In this document: in pieces, positions 10,904 through 23,170 of the stretch | Position numbering within the stretch: the stretch's first letter is position 1 | Layout: every line of letters starts with the position of its first letter | Origin: Sclerotinia nivalis | Taxonomy: Eukaryota > Ascomycota > Leotiomycetes > Helotiales > Sclerotiniaceae | Assembly (NCBI GenBank): GCA_029531795.1 | Contig: JAPEIS010000011.1 | Location: 124,001 to 188,000, forward strand | Direction of reading: 5' to 3' | DNA: 64,000 nucleotides | The notes under the pieces: generated by a model | The model's database searches: none | What the model was told of the DNA's origin: nothing | The model's input: the letters and a program-made list of their open reading frames with translations, nothing else | Position numbers and translations under genes: made by a program

Positions 10904-12828
10904 ATTTGGGTGGAGTTTGGGAGGATGGAAGGGAATGGATTTGATATGATATGATTGGTTAGGATAGGTTTACGAGAAATACCTATACCGTTATGAAATT
11001 TGATTATGAATTTGAAGAGCGTCCCTTGCCTCCATATATGCATCTCATGGTATGAGATAATGAGGCCAATATTCAGTTGGAATCTGACAACAAAACCTCA
11101 ATCTTCAACATAGTATCGAAGATCAAGAACAGTTCTAAATCGACATATCTGCATCAGAAGACAGTAAAAGCCAAACTCAACTTCTCCATCTAAGCCAATC
11201 CCATTTTATCCCATTTGATCATCTCTACCTACGTAACACATCCATTCGAAAATCAGAAACCTACCTACCTAAATTCACCGTAACAAACACTTGACCCATC
11301 CATACCTACCCATACTCATCATTTGCCCTTACTCATACCCATACCTACCTATACTTATCATTTCATCTATCCCATAACCCTTCCTATTCAATACCTTTAT
11401 TCAAAAAATCAAAAATCAAAAATCTATATAAATCTACCATAACATACACTTAATATCTTCTTATCTATCTCGTTATTTCCCATCCTATATATTCTCACCT
11501 TCTATATCCCATCCTATTTTATACTCATATGTATCATTCCCCATTCCCCATTTCACTCATTTCATTCCGCCTCATACCCTTCATTTTCTATTCTATATAT
11601 CTCTATCTTCTACATCCATTCTATATTATTTAATTCCATCCCCATTATTTTCTATTCTATACACCTCTATCTTTTATCTTCTATATCCATCTATTCATCA
11701 TTCCTCTACTTTGATACCCATCTTTTAATCATCTTATCATTTTCTATTCCACTCATCCTATCCCATCCTATATTGATCCTATATTATACATTTCTATCCA
11801 TCCATCCATCTATTTATATATTTCAATTTACTTCAACTTAACTCAATTTAAATCAAAATATATTATACTATAATATATATATATATATATCTCAGTATAT
11901 AGATATTTCCAATTCATCGAATAGAATAGAATGAATATATATAATAATTATAATATAATGTGTAGAAGGGTTTAGAAAGTAATAGATTATATAGGAGTTA
12001 GAAGATCATGTTATTCATTATCTGTATAACTGTACTCATCTATCTATCTAGGTGAGGTGAGGATGAAATTATATTGTTCAGAAATCACCGTCAGATTTCA
12101 AAGTGGTCTATTCATATAATATTCCCTGAGAATACATTCATTTCATACCGTTTCGCATCTTGCAAGTATTATAGTATTAATATTTATTAAACTACCTTTA
12201 TAATTCTCTTTCTTTATGTCTTTCTCTCTCGCTTACGCTCCTTTTGCATCAGCATTACACCTCAACGAAATGCAAGCCCTCTTCACGAGACAATAAAAAG
12301 AAGCAAAGAAGTCATCATATCTATGCCGAACTATCCCATCCCAACCCATCCCATCCATCACATCCATTCATATTTATTCACCCACTCCCCATCCATTTCC
12401 CCCTACCGATATTTTCCCATAACGCCAATCCCGAAACAAAATACATGGATATCATGACCTTTCCTCCATAGCATATCATCAATTCTCAAGCCAGACCAAA
12501 CTAAACCCATTTAGACTTGTCGTGAAAAGTAAAAGCTTCCCCCTTGATGTGAAACTAAAACTCCGTGACTGGTCAACTAAAGAGAATGCGATGAAGGAAA
12601 CTCCCGCTGATATACGCCTTGCTTAACTGAAGCTAAAATACAGCTAGCCAAAGTCCGGGTACTATGCCGCTGTTTCTGATTAAATCCCAACCATGAATAA
12701 GAAAGTTGACTCCAGAAAACGAAAAAAAAAATCGTAACCTCATGTAGTATTATGTTCTGTCGTCGAAAACAGATCTATTCTCTGCTCCAGTCAATAAAAG
12801 AGTACAACCTTTGAAAGATGGTTGAAAC
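10904..12828. other. Long low-complexity convergent intergenic region
   Basis: 1.9 kb without a supportable gene. From ~11,200 to 11,850 the plus strand is pyrimidine-rich, with repeated ACCCAT, ACCTACC, TATCC and ATCC words. This is followed by AT-rich DNA with a TA dinucleotide run near 11,868-11,891 and an A tract near 12,721. Short frames at 12,244-12,471 merely reflect this composition. Confidence 0.55.
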
Positions 12829-14597
12829 TTACTCAATGCTACGTTGAACAGACCTTCGAAGTTTTCGATTGTATGTCTTCTTGTCATCTGCCGATCCCCA
12901 GAAAAGTTTGGCTGCTTCGGGGTTCACCAATGTTCTTGGATCGTATGGCGGCGATACCTCCTCTAGAGCTTCAATAATCGATTCAATATGGGATTTTACA
13001 TCATCAGGGCGTTTGGAAGTATAGCAAGGAGTTCCATCAACTGCGATGCGGTGATGGAATAAAGACGTCTCGAACTTGGCTCTTGGTTGTTCTTCTGGGA
13101 ATCTTGGGCTGAAATAAAGCTTAACTCGGAATAACCCTCCATCCAGATTAGTCATGGGACGACCGAAATAGGTAACATTCCACACGAAAGGGTTCTTATT
13201 ATCCAGTTCAATATCCAGTGTTACAGACTTGTCTCTCTTGTATGCTTCAACCGTTTGCTCAAGTTGTCGTTGAAGGTTTGCTGCTACACTACTTTCCTTC
13301 TGCTGTGATAGCAATCCTTCGGTAGCCCAATGAGAAATTTCGATTTCCAAGGTGGTACGAATGAATTTCATTCGTTTCTCAAGTTCGGTGTAGTTAAACT
13401 TTCCGTCCATACTATTTCCACCGCCCTCAAATGGCATCCGAGCAAAAGGTTGACCGTCAGTAACCTCTTTTTTTGCCTTTGCTATGGCCTGCATATATGA
13501 ATCGTAATACCACAAAAATCTACGTTTGCATAAATCTTTGAAAGGTTCAAACGCAATTGAAGATTCGTCAAGTATATCTCGATCTAGGTCGCTGTCACTA
13601 TCATCGCTTGGTGCTGTGTATGGTAAAACTGTTCCTGGCCCGGAGATGTTTAGGTATTCTTCAAGACGTTGAATAACCGAAATTCGTAATGTCTCGTGCC
13701 GAATCTGCAGTCTAGTCAGTACCAATACACATAATCTTGACACCCCAAGCATACCTTTGCACAATAATCCTTCTGATTTTTCCTGTCAGTTTCATCATTT
13801 GCGGATTCGAAACCAGGCTCGTTCTCGTAGGGATTGCTCGACATTAAACTTTGTATTGAGATTAAAATGGATTCAAGTCCTTGGGCTGATGACCACTCTT
13901 CTCCTCTTTCACCTCGCCATGTACTTTGATAATATTTAGCTTCACAATTTTGATGCGATTGTCTGGAAAATTGGTAGTTACCCTAAAATTGACCTGAAAA
14001 TAAGTTAGCCAATGTTGAAAGCAGTATGACGTAGAGAGTGGTCTTACAAACAGACTTTGCCTTGCGCATAGATATTTGGATTGAAACGACATCTTCCTCC
14101 ATTTGTGGTAGTCGCAATAACAGTAGGAGCTTTCGTAGGATATTCTGTAAGGACTTTTCAGCTTCTAGTTAATGCGCAATCATTGCGCATAATCGTACCT
14201 TTACCAAATCTAACTGCAAACTAGAAAAAAGTCAGTATTTGCATATTGAAGAAAAACCATCATAAATTGGACAACTAGATAGGTACACAAACATCAAAGA
14301 ACCCAAATTCGTAAGGTGTATCTGGTGGGCCGATTATGATTGCTTTCACACTCCGAACATCGATATCTCGACAAGCAACTGCCAGCGCTGGAAAATAAAT
14401 AATCAGTATGGTTTCAAAGCAAGCTTTGGAAGTGCTTATATGATCTTACATAAATCTGAACCCCTCTGAATATCTGCCAACTCCTATAAATCAAACGTAT
14501 CAGCCTTGTGCTTTTCACCATACCACTGGGAACATCGTCATATGGTTTCACATGATGTATTTACCTTCGCAATACGAATAACGGAGTGATTTGACAT
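12829..14597 (-). CDS. E2-like protein with tandem UBC domains (UBE2Z-type first domain)
   Basis: Eight minus-strand exons: 14597-14565, 14483-14450, 14387-14293, 14220-14199, 14144-14048, 13993-13982, 13923-13755 and 13704-12829. All have GT..AG introns and keep frame, giving 445 residues. Exon 4 is 22 nt and exon 6 is 12 nt. Domain 1 (~1-154) carries [20 protein letters not shown] with the likely catalytic Cys93, then [10 protein letters not shown], very like UBE2Z. Exon 6 encodes the residues just after this cysteine. Domain 2 (~295-430) has UBC-like [19 protein letters not shown] and PRFPEEQP segments. It has HHRI in place of HPN, with Cys381 near the expected place, so its activity is uncertain. 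An acidic linker joins the domains. The stop overlaps a GTAAGT donor-like sequence, so the C-terminus may differ. It probably transfers ubiquitin or a ubiquitin-like protein. Confidence 0.82.
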
Positions 14598-15682
14598 GAT
14601 TTCCAAAGTCTATAAGACCAATGACTCTTTTCGAAATAATATCTTATTCTTTTCCGATTCTATTCTTCAAAAAAATTGAAAGTGTTTGTAAGTTTGAATG
14701 TGAAGTTGTTAGAGAGGGAACTATGAAGTAATTTGGGTGGGGCTTTTGTTGGTAAAAAGCGGTAAAGTGCGGCAAAATTCTGCTTGTGCTCTAGTCATCA
14801 GTACCGTTATGGGGAAAGAGTGGGACAGGCTGACTTTTTATCTTTTTCTCAGGTATTAACATTCTTTTAAATCGTAGAATAGGAAACAAAACTCATAAAA
14901 GGATTATCAAAGCTTCTTATCGAAGAGACTCAAAAAGATACAACCATTCCAGACTATTCATGAATTATCAGGATGTTATATCCAAGCAATTTCACCTTGA
15001 CATTCGAAACATTCATTAGTCAACTTAGAGATCTATCTGGTCGAATGATTTCCTTATATGAATGAGAACTATGGTATCAGCAGCAGCTTGAATAACAAAC
15101 TCAAGAGAATCACTACATGATTCCTTTCCTTACCCTTTGATATATGATATCACATGGTATGTTGGCTAATTTGTCTAAATGACAGCCATCAATACCTTCT
15201 TCCCTGCATTTATAGCTATCCACGGAGCTGAGAGAGATGTAGAGGACGTCCTTGCAATGTTGGTACTAAGGGCTATTTCCTTGTTATCTTTCGCAGATGG
15301 GATCCGATGAGAGGGGCGTGATTTCACTGAGTGTAGTCAAGCATATAGAATGAGATATAAAGTCACATAGTTAGAATGTATGGATGTGGAAATCAAGACT
15401 TTACTTGGAAGTCAAAAAGTCGAATTCAATGCTATGTTGCTATGTTCATGATCATAATATCATCCTCACGCTTTGGGTATCTTCAAGCAAACTCTCCATA
15501 GTCTCTCGGACTCTTCCTATCATACAAGTTATTTAAGACTATCCAGTCCTGCACCAGAATATATACAAATTCTCCTGGGAGACCTGCGGTCAACCACAGG
15601 TTTAGAGTCGTATACGTATCAGAATTTGATATCTGTATGCTCCCATAGTGAAGGAGATTCGGACTCGCAAGCCCTCCTTCGC
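14598..15682. other. Intergenic region upstream of the tandem-UBC gene
   Basis: 1.1 kb that should hold the promoter of the tandem-UBC gene and the 3' end of the Rab gene. I see no gene, repeat or RNA. The plus-strand frame at 15,473-15,835 overlaps the end of the Rab gene on the other strand and is not protein-like. Confidence 0.55.
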
Positions 15683-16429
15683 TCAGCAACATCCACCGCC
15701 AGTGGCCTGTTGAGGAGCCAACTTGACATTTGTTCTAGAACCTCCATAACCAGGACCTTTAACTCCAGATCTCCTATCGTTCAAATCATACTTCCCTGCT
15801 TCAATGTTCATATATATCCTTTCTGCCACTCTTGAGAATGCATTCTCAACACCTTCACCACTCTTCGCACTTGTTTCGACATACTCCAGTACACCATTTC
15901 GTTTAGCCCAAGCTTCTGCCTCTTCCACCGTAACCTCTCGTTTATTCTCCTCGCCTATCGCCAAATCACTCTTGTTTCCTACCAACACGACAACTATATC
16001 CGGCTCGGCAATTTGTCGCAAATCGTGTAACCAGTCGGTAACATGTTCAAATGTCGGTCGCCTTGAGATATCGAATACAAGCAATGCGCCTGAAGCTCCA
16101 CGAAAATAACTCCTCGTTACACTCTTATAAGTTTCCTGACCTGCTGTATCCCATAAACTGAGTTTCATATGTTTCTGCGGAACGTCCGATGCTGCAGCTG
16201 AAGTTTTTGATACTGGCACTTCGTCTAGGGTACTCGATTTTGGTTTAAATCCTTCTGAATTCGGTGGACCAACTGGGATGATTCTCGAACCAAATTCGAC
16301 TCCAATAGTCACATCATGGTGTGGAGAAAAACGACCTTCGCAAAGTCGAATTGTGAGTGATGATTTTCCAGTTCCGCTATCGCCGATACAGACGAGCTTC
16401 GCAATATAATCCCATGATAATCCAGACAT
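15683..16429 (-). CDS. Rab-family small GTPase (Ypt4/Rab4-like)
   Basis: A single exon of 248 residues. All guanine-nucleotide motifs are present: P-loop GDSGTGKS at 16-23, switch I Thr41 in DVTIGVEFG, WDTAGQE at 93-99, NKSD at ~152-155 and TSAKSGEG. It ends GGGCC, a double-cysteine geranylgeranylation signal. The RabF-like segment YFRGASGALLVFDIS supports a Rab. The loop between switch I and switch II (about residues 54-86) is roughly 30 residues longer than usual and Ser/Pro/Lys-rich. The overall sequence is closest to the Rab4/Rab14/Ypt4 group, so a role in endosomal recycling is likely. The subfamily call is inference. It is divergent from PNS1. Confidence 0.9.
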   Translation of the reverse strand: MSGLSWDYIAKLVCIGDSGTGKSSLTIRLCEGRFSPHHDVTIGVEFGSRIIPVGPPNSEGFKPKSSTLDEVPVSKTSAAASDVPQKHMKLSLWDTAGQETYKSVTRSYFRGASGALLVFDISRRPTFEHVTDWLHDLRQIAEPDIVVVLVGNKSDLAIGEENKREVTVEEAEAWAKRNGVLEYVETSAKSGEGVENAFSRVAERIYMNIEAGKYDLNDRRSGVKGPGYGGSRTNVKLAPQQATGGGCC

Positions 16430-17659
16430 TGCTTTCCAGCTTTAAGAAATCTGCCAGTCGGTTGTTGACCTTGTAGGAAGAGGGGTGTGGAACAACAATA
16501 AGTCGTATTTATTGTAAGCTGTTTGGAACTTTATGATTCTGCGATATACGATCCGACAAAAGAATAATAGCAAAAATAGTACGGTTGCGAAAAATTGGAA
16601 GAAGTAATATTGATGGGTGTTAATGGATTGTGAAAGATGATGGATCTGATGGATCTGATGAATTTGAATTATATAGGTTGATGACGAAGAGTCAGTCTTG
16701 GTAAATATTCAAGTACCTACCTAGCAGGTACCTACCTACCGTTGTAGCTTTTAATATTAGTGTAGTTGTAGTACAATCGTACAATCGTACAATCTCGTGG
16801 GTAAATGTTGGGTAAATGTTCCTGAATCCGATGACCCGCCAAAAAGTGGCATCGGAAAATGAAAGCGGAGAAAGGAATCTGTTTATCGTCTTCTCAGCAC
16901 CATCAATATTTTGGGGTTGGGGTTGAGGTTGGTTGGAGGCGGTGAACAAAGGAAGGGCATACCGATATCGATGTTTTTGGTCCCTGTTGTTTTCTCTATG
17001 GCTATGGTTATGGCTATGGTTATGCTTTCTAGGTATCTAGGTATCTAGGTATCCATTTCTCATCATTTTTTCACAAGTAAATAATGTATGTACGACGGTC
17101 GGTATAGGTAGTATTATTTGAATAATAACTCAACAACTCCCGTCTACTCTATTCTCTTTCAAGTTATTCCTCCTATTATATTTCAGTTACGATTGCGAAG
17201 GATCCTTCATCAATCAAATCAGTCATCGTCTTCTCGAAACAACTCGATATCTTGAGGACGAGTTCATCTTACTTGTATCTATCTGCCTGCCTTGTGATTT
17301 CTTTGAATCACGACTCGTCCCCCAGATCAAGCAAATGACTGATATCTCACAATATCAACTTCACGGGTTATACATTACGGTTTAACAAGTCTTGTTTATA
17401 CAACTAAATACGGTCCCTATTCACCTATAATACTTTGGACAATCACAAGCTTTATATCATTCACTGTTCACGAACGATCCCAACTTACAACTGATCTACA
17501 GCCCCTGGAAACTTACGAGTACCGACTTCAAGCTCTCCCGAAAAAGACCCACAAGATTGGGCAGAACCAAAAAGATAGAGAGTCCTTATCAACAACCTCA
17601 ACTTATTAACTTCATCGTGCACAAAACATATCAGTATACAAGTTCATTAAGAGCCGAAG
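16430..17659. promoter_or_regulatory. Bidirectional promoter region Rab/PNS1
   Basis: 1.2 kb between divergent starts. It holds short tandem repeats: alternating CTATGG/TTATGG hexamers near 16,996-17,024, directly followed by an 8-nt TAGGTATC repeat (~17,029-17,053). A long pyrimidine-rich leader precedes the PNS1 start. There is no convincing gene. A short frame on the minus strand (16,692-16,949) is not protein-like. Confidence 0.5.
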
Positions 17660-19977
17660 ATGTTCTCAGAATGTAAGTAAATGTTTTTGACTATGATTCA
17701 CATTCATTGTTTTAACCATGATATTATCTAGATGCTTCGCGCTTCTTGGCTCAGTCACAGTCCCGATTCTCCAATTTCGTCCAACAGGATAACGAAACTC
17801 CGCCTCGAATTCCAAACGAACGATATCAACGATCGCAACCTTTACGAAGTTCAAGACATCATCGAGCACTTGGTAACCCTTATCAGTCTTCACATCTTCC
17901 CAACTTTGGATTTACCTCTCGATATTCTCAAGCTCCTCCTGATGCACCGCTATTTCACAGCGCTTTGAACGAGTTTCAAGAAGAAGATGAGGAGGAGGAG
18001 CGAGAGAGGGAGACTGCGGATTTCTTTGCGCTACAACGATCACGGAGGGTATTCGCGCCTACGAGAGAATTAGAAGAAAGTGAGGAAACAGAGCGCGATG
18101 GGAGTGATGTAGCTTTGGAGGATAGTAAAGATGAAGATGGGAAAGTAGGCGACGATCGGAAACGTCCTCGTGGTATCAAAAGCAGTTGGACAGGTGGAAT
18201 CAGAAGTACAAGAGAGCGAGGCCGAACACCGGAAACAGTTGGAGAAGAACGTGATGATGAAAGTAGGCGGCCAAGTAGTCGAGGAAGCAGTGATAAAGGG
18301 AAGGGAAGAATGGTGGATGTTGGATTAGAATCTACGATTGCCGACAGCGAACCTCCGAGTGAACTGGCATATGATATGGGTGATGATAACCCACCAGCCT
18401 TTCAAAAATTTAAATCCGGACCAAAATCCGGACCAATCCGACTTACCGGCGATTCTACGAGAGGCAATGAGAGGGATATTGAATCAAGTCAACAACCTGG
18501 TCCTCGATTCCCTATACCACCGAGCGAAGTGGAAACTGTTCCAGGAACAGTTCCTATAACATTAAATGAAGGTCCAAAGCATGACATGTTTTGGGGGTCT
18601 CTGTTTTTGATATGTTTGGGCGCACTTTTCGCAACCTTTTTCCTGATATTCCTGCATACATCAACGCCGGACGGAGTGCTCGGTGATACTGTCTACACAA
18701 CTCTTCGTTCTTCATTCCATTTGTTTGCTGTCGATACCCTGGCATCCATTATCGTCTCTTTTATATGGCTTGCATTATTACGATCCTTTGTTCGCCCATT
18801 GGTATTTTTGATCGTTCTCGCAGTACCAGTCATACTGTTCTCGTTCTCACTGTACCCTATGGTGTCTAGTATGAAAGGATCTACAGATCGTACCGGTGTG
18901 CAAGATAGAGCTATGCGATGGATGTCGTTTATACCCGGAGCCCTTGCTTTACTTTGGCTGTATACCATTTACAAGGGCCGCCAATCCCTAACTAAGTCTA
19001 TCAGTATTCTAGAATTTGCATCAAGGATACTTGCTGCAAACCCAGGTCTTCTCGCATTAGGATTCGCTACTTTAGGAGCAGTTGTTTTATGGACCTGGAT
19101 ATGGTTAGGAATGTTTACAAGAGTATTTTTGGGTGGTCATCTCTCAAGATCAGGGCTCAGCTTCATCATTGATATGACGACTTGGTGGCTTGGTGTATAT
19201 TTTGTGATGATGTACATTTGGACTTTATCGGTGATTGGAGGAGTTCAGCGAACTACAACAGCTGCAACCGTTTCCCAATGGTATTATCACCGCAATGTGC
19301 AGCCAGGACCCACATCTCGAGAAATTGTTGGAGCAGCTTTTTATCACTCAACTAATACGATATTTGGTACCATATGTCTATCAACATTATTGGCCCTCCT
19401 GATAAGACTTCCTCTTATCGTATTCCCACGAAGATTAGTAACAGCTATTTCGATAATTGCCTACTCATTTGTACCAACGCCAGTTGCAGCTTTACTTAAT
19501 CCTCTTACACTCACATATGCTGCCATTCACTCCCAGCCTCTCCAAACTTCAGCACGAGGTTTAAGTCAAATGACATTCCTCACACCTCAAGCACCCACAA
19601 CCACTTTGACCCCACGATCATTTTCCTCTCGAAGTCATGCCGCCACTCCCTTACTTCCATACCGATTAGCCAAACTACTCCTCCACGCAACCCGTGTAAT
19701 CATGTCCATGGCTCTCGGCTTCGGAGGTTGGGTCGCAACAGCTCGTCAACTATCAATCAGTATGCCCGAAGGCCCTGGTATCAAAGGTAGCGCATATGCT
19801 TACGTCGTTGGACTCGTAGCTGGTTTTATTGGTTGGGGTGTTCTTGGATCTATGGAAGGTGTTTTGAGTGGGATTGTAGATGCAACTGTTGTTTGTTGGG
19901 GAAGTGAAAAGGGGATGGCTGGTGGAGGGGCTTATTGTCTTGAAGCTGGGTATTTGTTTGGTGATGGAAGGGAGTAG
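17660..19977 (+). CDS. PNS1: Choline transporter-like (CTL/Pns1) multi-pass membrane protein
   Basis: Two exons, 17660-17672 and 17732-19977, give 752 residues. The first coding exon is just 13 nt (MFSE and the first base of Tyr) and the intron is 59 nt (GTAAGT...CTAG). The joined start reads MFSEYASRFLAQSQSRFSNF, the usual start of this fungal family. Residues ~1-270 are a long, acidic, Ser/Arg-rich disordered cytosolic region. From ~280 there are about ten hydrophobic segments, with the family's WTWIWLGMFTRVFLGG, the region after VQRTTTAATVSQWYYHR, and the conserved block near GAAFYHSTNTIFGTICLSTL. Members are plasma-membrane or vacuolar proteins of the choline-transporter-like family. Transport of choline by the fungal members is not well established. 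Confidence 0.92.
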
Positions 19978-22900
19978 GTGGGGTGGTAGGAAATGGAAGG
20001 AAGAAGGATTTGTATTGAATTGGTTTGGTTTGGCGAACGCATGGAGTTTGGTGCATAGTGCATGATGAATAACTTTGGATGGGATGCATGATTACATGGA
20101 TCATGATATGTTTAAATGACATGGTTTGGCATGAAATAGCATAGCATGGCATTGTTTAGCAAGGTGGAATTCGATTAATGAAGAACGTTTGAATATTATA
20201 TTATGCTTTACATACATTCGAGTATTCTACATAGCGCATCGAATCAAACATCACGTTGATGTCCATAAGCATTGGAGTAAGATAATAAGTCTAACTTCCA
20301 GCGAAGATATTATAAGAATCAGGCAGGATTATATCCAAACGATAAAAAAAAGCTTTTCTCTTCCTAGATTATTGTCGGTATATCATGTGACTAGCCTCAC
20401 ATAGGGAACCGTACTACTAGCGAGCTCTAGCCCCTTCCCCTTCAATATAAATAGCCCCCTCATTTCATAGTGTAGCAATCAAGAATCGATAAATACAAAT
20501 ACTATAATAGTACTATGCGAGTAGTATCACCGGAGTGATACCAACAATTATAAATATCACAATCGAAATAAATAAGATATCTGTATCAGTATACCCGTAT
20601 ACCCAAAAACACATTCAAGTTCCTGTCACCTGTCACCTGGTTTCGGTTTCGGTTTCCTTTTTCTCGGGCTTGAGTTAATTTCGCTACTTCGCTAGATTGT
20701 TTGGCTGGTTTGTTTGGTTTGTTTATTTGGCGTGCTTATGTATTGATGAGCTGAAGCAATTTATCGTCGCTGGGTAGAATGATATAGAGCGTTAAGAACG
20801 AGAGTTATTTTCTAGGTTCTGGGCGAGCAAGGCTTTTGGTTATGGATTGTATCGGATTCGATGGGATGGAGAAACTCAGGATATCTTAGGAGGAACAAGG
20901 TGAGTGTTCAGTAAGTGACTTTATGTTAGTCGAGTCTCTGATTTGAGAAGTGTTAACTAATGATATCAGTGTATCATGAGTATGGCTGCGATATTCATTG
21001 GAGCCAGGAGTCAACGTCATGATTTGACTTACTATATATGTCGTACTCCTACATATCGTGTTCCAAATAGTATCACCTAAGTGAATTCACTAGACTGGAA
21101 ATACAAGATTTATCTATTTCATCTAATCCTTGAAATATTTATAATTACTTCACTTAACACTATCTCATTCATCTCATCTCATCTCATCTTCTGCTTTACA
21201 GTATTCACTTCCTTTGTGTACATTAGACGCATGAATATTTCTTGTAATATATGATATTGGCATAGAATAGTTGTTCAATTCATTGAAGAGGGAGGGGAGA
21301 AGAGGAAAATAAAAAATGGTCATCATCTTCAACCAGCTTATCGAACCGTTTTATATCAGGAAAACAAAGAGTCAAGCCAGAAGAAACTCTAATACTGAGA
21401 TTCATACGACGAGCAAACAGGTAGCGGAAAATATCTACAAACCTCAAAGTCTCTCAAAGTTCCGTGAAGGTGAAACCTTTTGATCTCAACCTATAGCTAA
21501 GGAGGTATATTTACTTGTGCAGTTATTATTTTCTATTCAGCTATCCCTTTCTATCCCTCTCTTTCTCCTCTTCATCAGACCTTCATTTTCTGTTATATAC
21601 ATACTATATAGCATGGATCTAAAACATGCGGTTAAGATCTGATCAGCCCGTTTCCTCCCTAGAGACCTCGCGAGCGTATGAGTATTCTATACTGGCTAAG
21701 CAAACTAACTGCACGTATTTCAATTTCACACTTGGAACTTTTAATTCTAGAAGATGTTATGTCCTGTTTTCCATCCTCTTGATTTCAAGCGAAAAGCTTT
21801 CTTATTTTTGATATAATGTTTGCACTGTGTTTGGCTATCGTGTAGCCAGACCAATATATTTCATAAATGGAGGGCGGAAATGGATATAGGATATAGGATA
21901 TGAGATACGATGCATGGTAAGCTAAAACAAATTAAAATGAATGAGGAAAACCTGAGGAGAGTAAAATTTTCTAGGAAAGGAAGATGAGGATGGAAGTTAA
22001 ACTGCTAGCTTCCGAGTGGAAAGTAAGGTAAAAGAAATGGAGTGGAGGAGGAAATAAGGAGATGGATAGATCCACCGGCGAAGTTCTTGGCGAAGTATTG
22101 AAAAATTGAAGATAGAGAAGAGTTTGCGGGAAGAGGAGGTGTAAAAAATGAAAGGGTATCATCTAATTCGTTGGTTGAAAACATCTACCTGGTGAATATT
22201 AGATATATTCCGATATATTAACTTATTATTTACAAACTAACTAGATAGACATACAAGATTCCTGTTCTATAGGTAGGTAGCTATAGAGTATTATAATCTC
22301 AGGGTAGTTAATCTACGAGTCTTATTGAACATTTAGTCAGGAGAATAACTCTGTAATTATATTTGAGATACCTACTTAGCTAGATATTAGATAATGCATT
22401 TAAAAACAGACCTTCCATCTAACTTCTAGCTACAAAGAGAGAAGAAAAATATTACTAGATATAGTATTGTATATATCTATATCTATATCTATATCTATAT
22501 CTATATCTAATCCACATTACCAATTCTCAAAAGACAGAAAGATTAAATATACTAATAATGATTATGAATCCACAGATCTTCCATCCAAAAATCTATATCA
22601 AGCCCCCTCCCCTCTCTTAAACCCTCCCCCCCCCCTTTTTTTAAAACCGAAATCTCGATATACGATCATCACCCCTTACCAATTCATCAAAACCGCGTAT
22701 TGTACTGAAACTTCTAGAAGAAAGATAGAGAGATGAATAGATGAATAGATGAATACACAGCTTTCTTTGTACTGTAAAAGTATATGTGTAATGCTGCGAG
22801 TATACTGTGGAGTTATGTAAACATGATATTCTGATTTCGAACACATTTTCCTTACATTTCTCACTAATAGTATAATAGCACTACCCAATGCCAAAATATT

Positions 22901-23170
22901 CAATCCCCAACTTCATCAACTTCATCAACTTCAATCATAAATTCATAATTCATAAACTCATAATTCATCAACTACCCTACTAACCAAATCCACCCACTAC
23001 CTACTCTTCTTTACCTACTTTGCTTGCTTTTCCTACTTTCCTACTTTTCCTTTCCCGCTTTCCCAAAACTTCAAATTCCCCTCCCTCCGTAGATTCAACA
23101 AACTCAACAAACAACAATCAGTACCTTCCCTTCCCTTTCTTTCCCTTCTGAATCATGGTATCATATCATA
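19978..23170. other. Gene-poor 3.2-kb intergenic region
   Basis: No supportable gene. It holds a perfect 7-bp palindrome with a 4-base loop at 20,524-20,541 (GTATCAC CGGA GTGATAC), an ATCTAT hexamer microsatellite at ~22,471-22,509, a homopolymeric C/T tract at ~22,622-22,642, and CT-rich DNA just before the stop of the ZZ gene. Scattered short frames (21,626-21,811; 22,467-22,736) follow the composition. Confidence 0.5.
22471..22509. repeat. ATCTAT hexamer microsatellite
   Basis: About six perfect copies of the hexamer TATATC/ATCTAT in tandem lie in intergenic DNA. Confidence 0.9.

Noticed and set aside
10904..12828. Transposon remnant in the low-complexity region
   Set aside because: No inverted or long terminal repeats and no polymerase or transposase motifs in any frame. 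Composition alone is not evidence.
13757..14092. Plus- and minus-strand frames in this stretch
   Set aside because: They run over exons 5-7 of the tandem-UBC gene in wrong frames.
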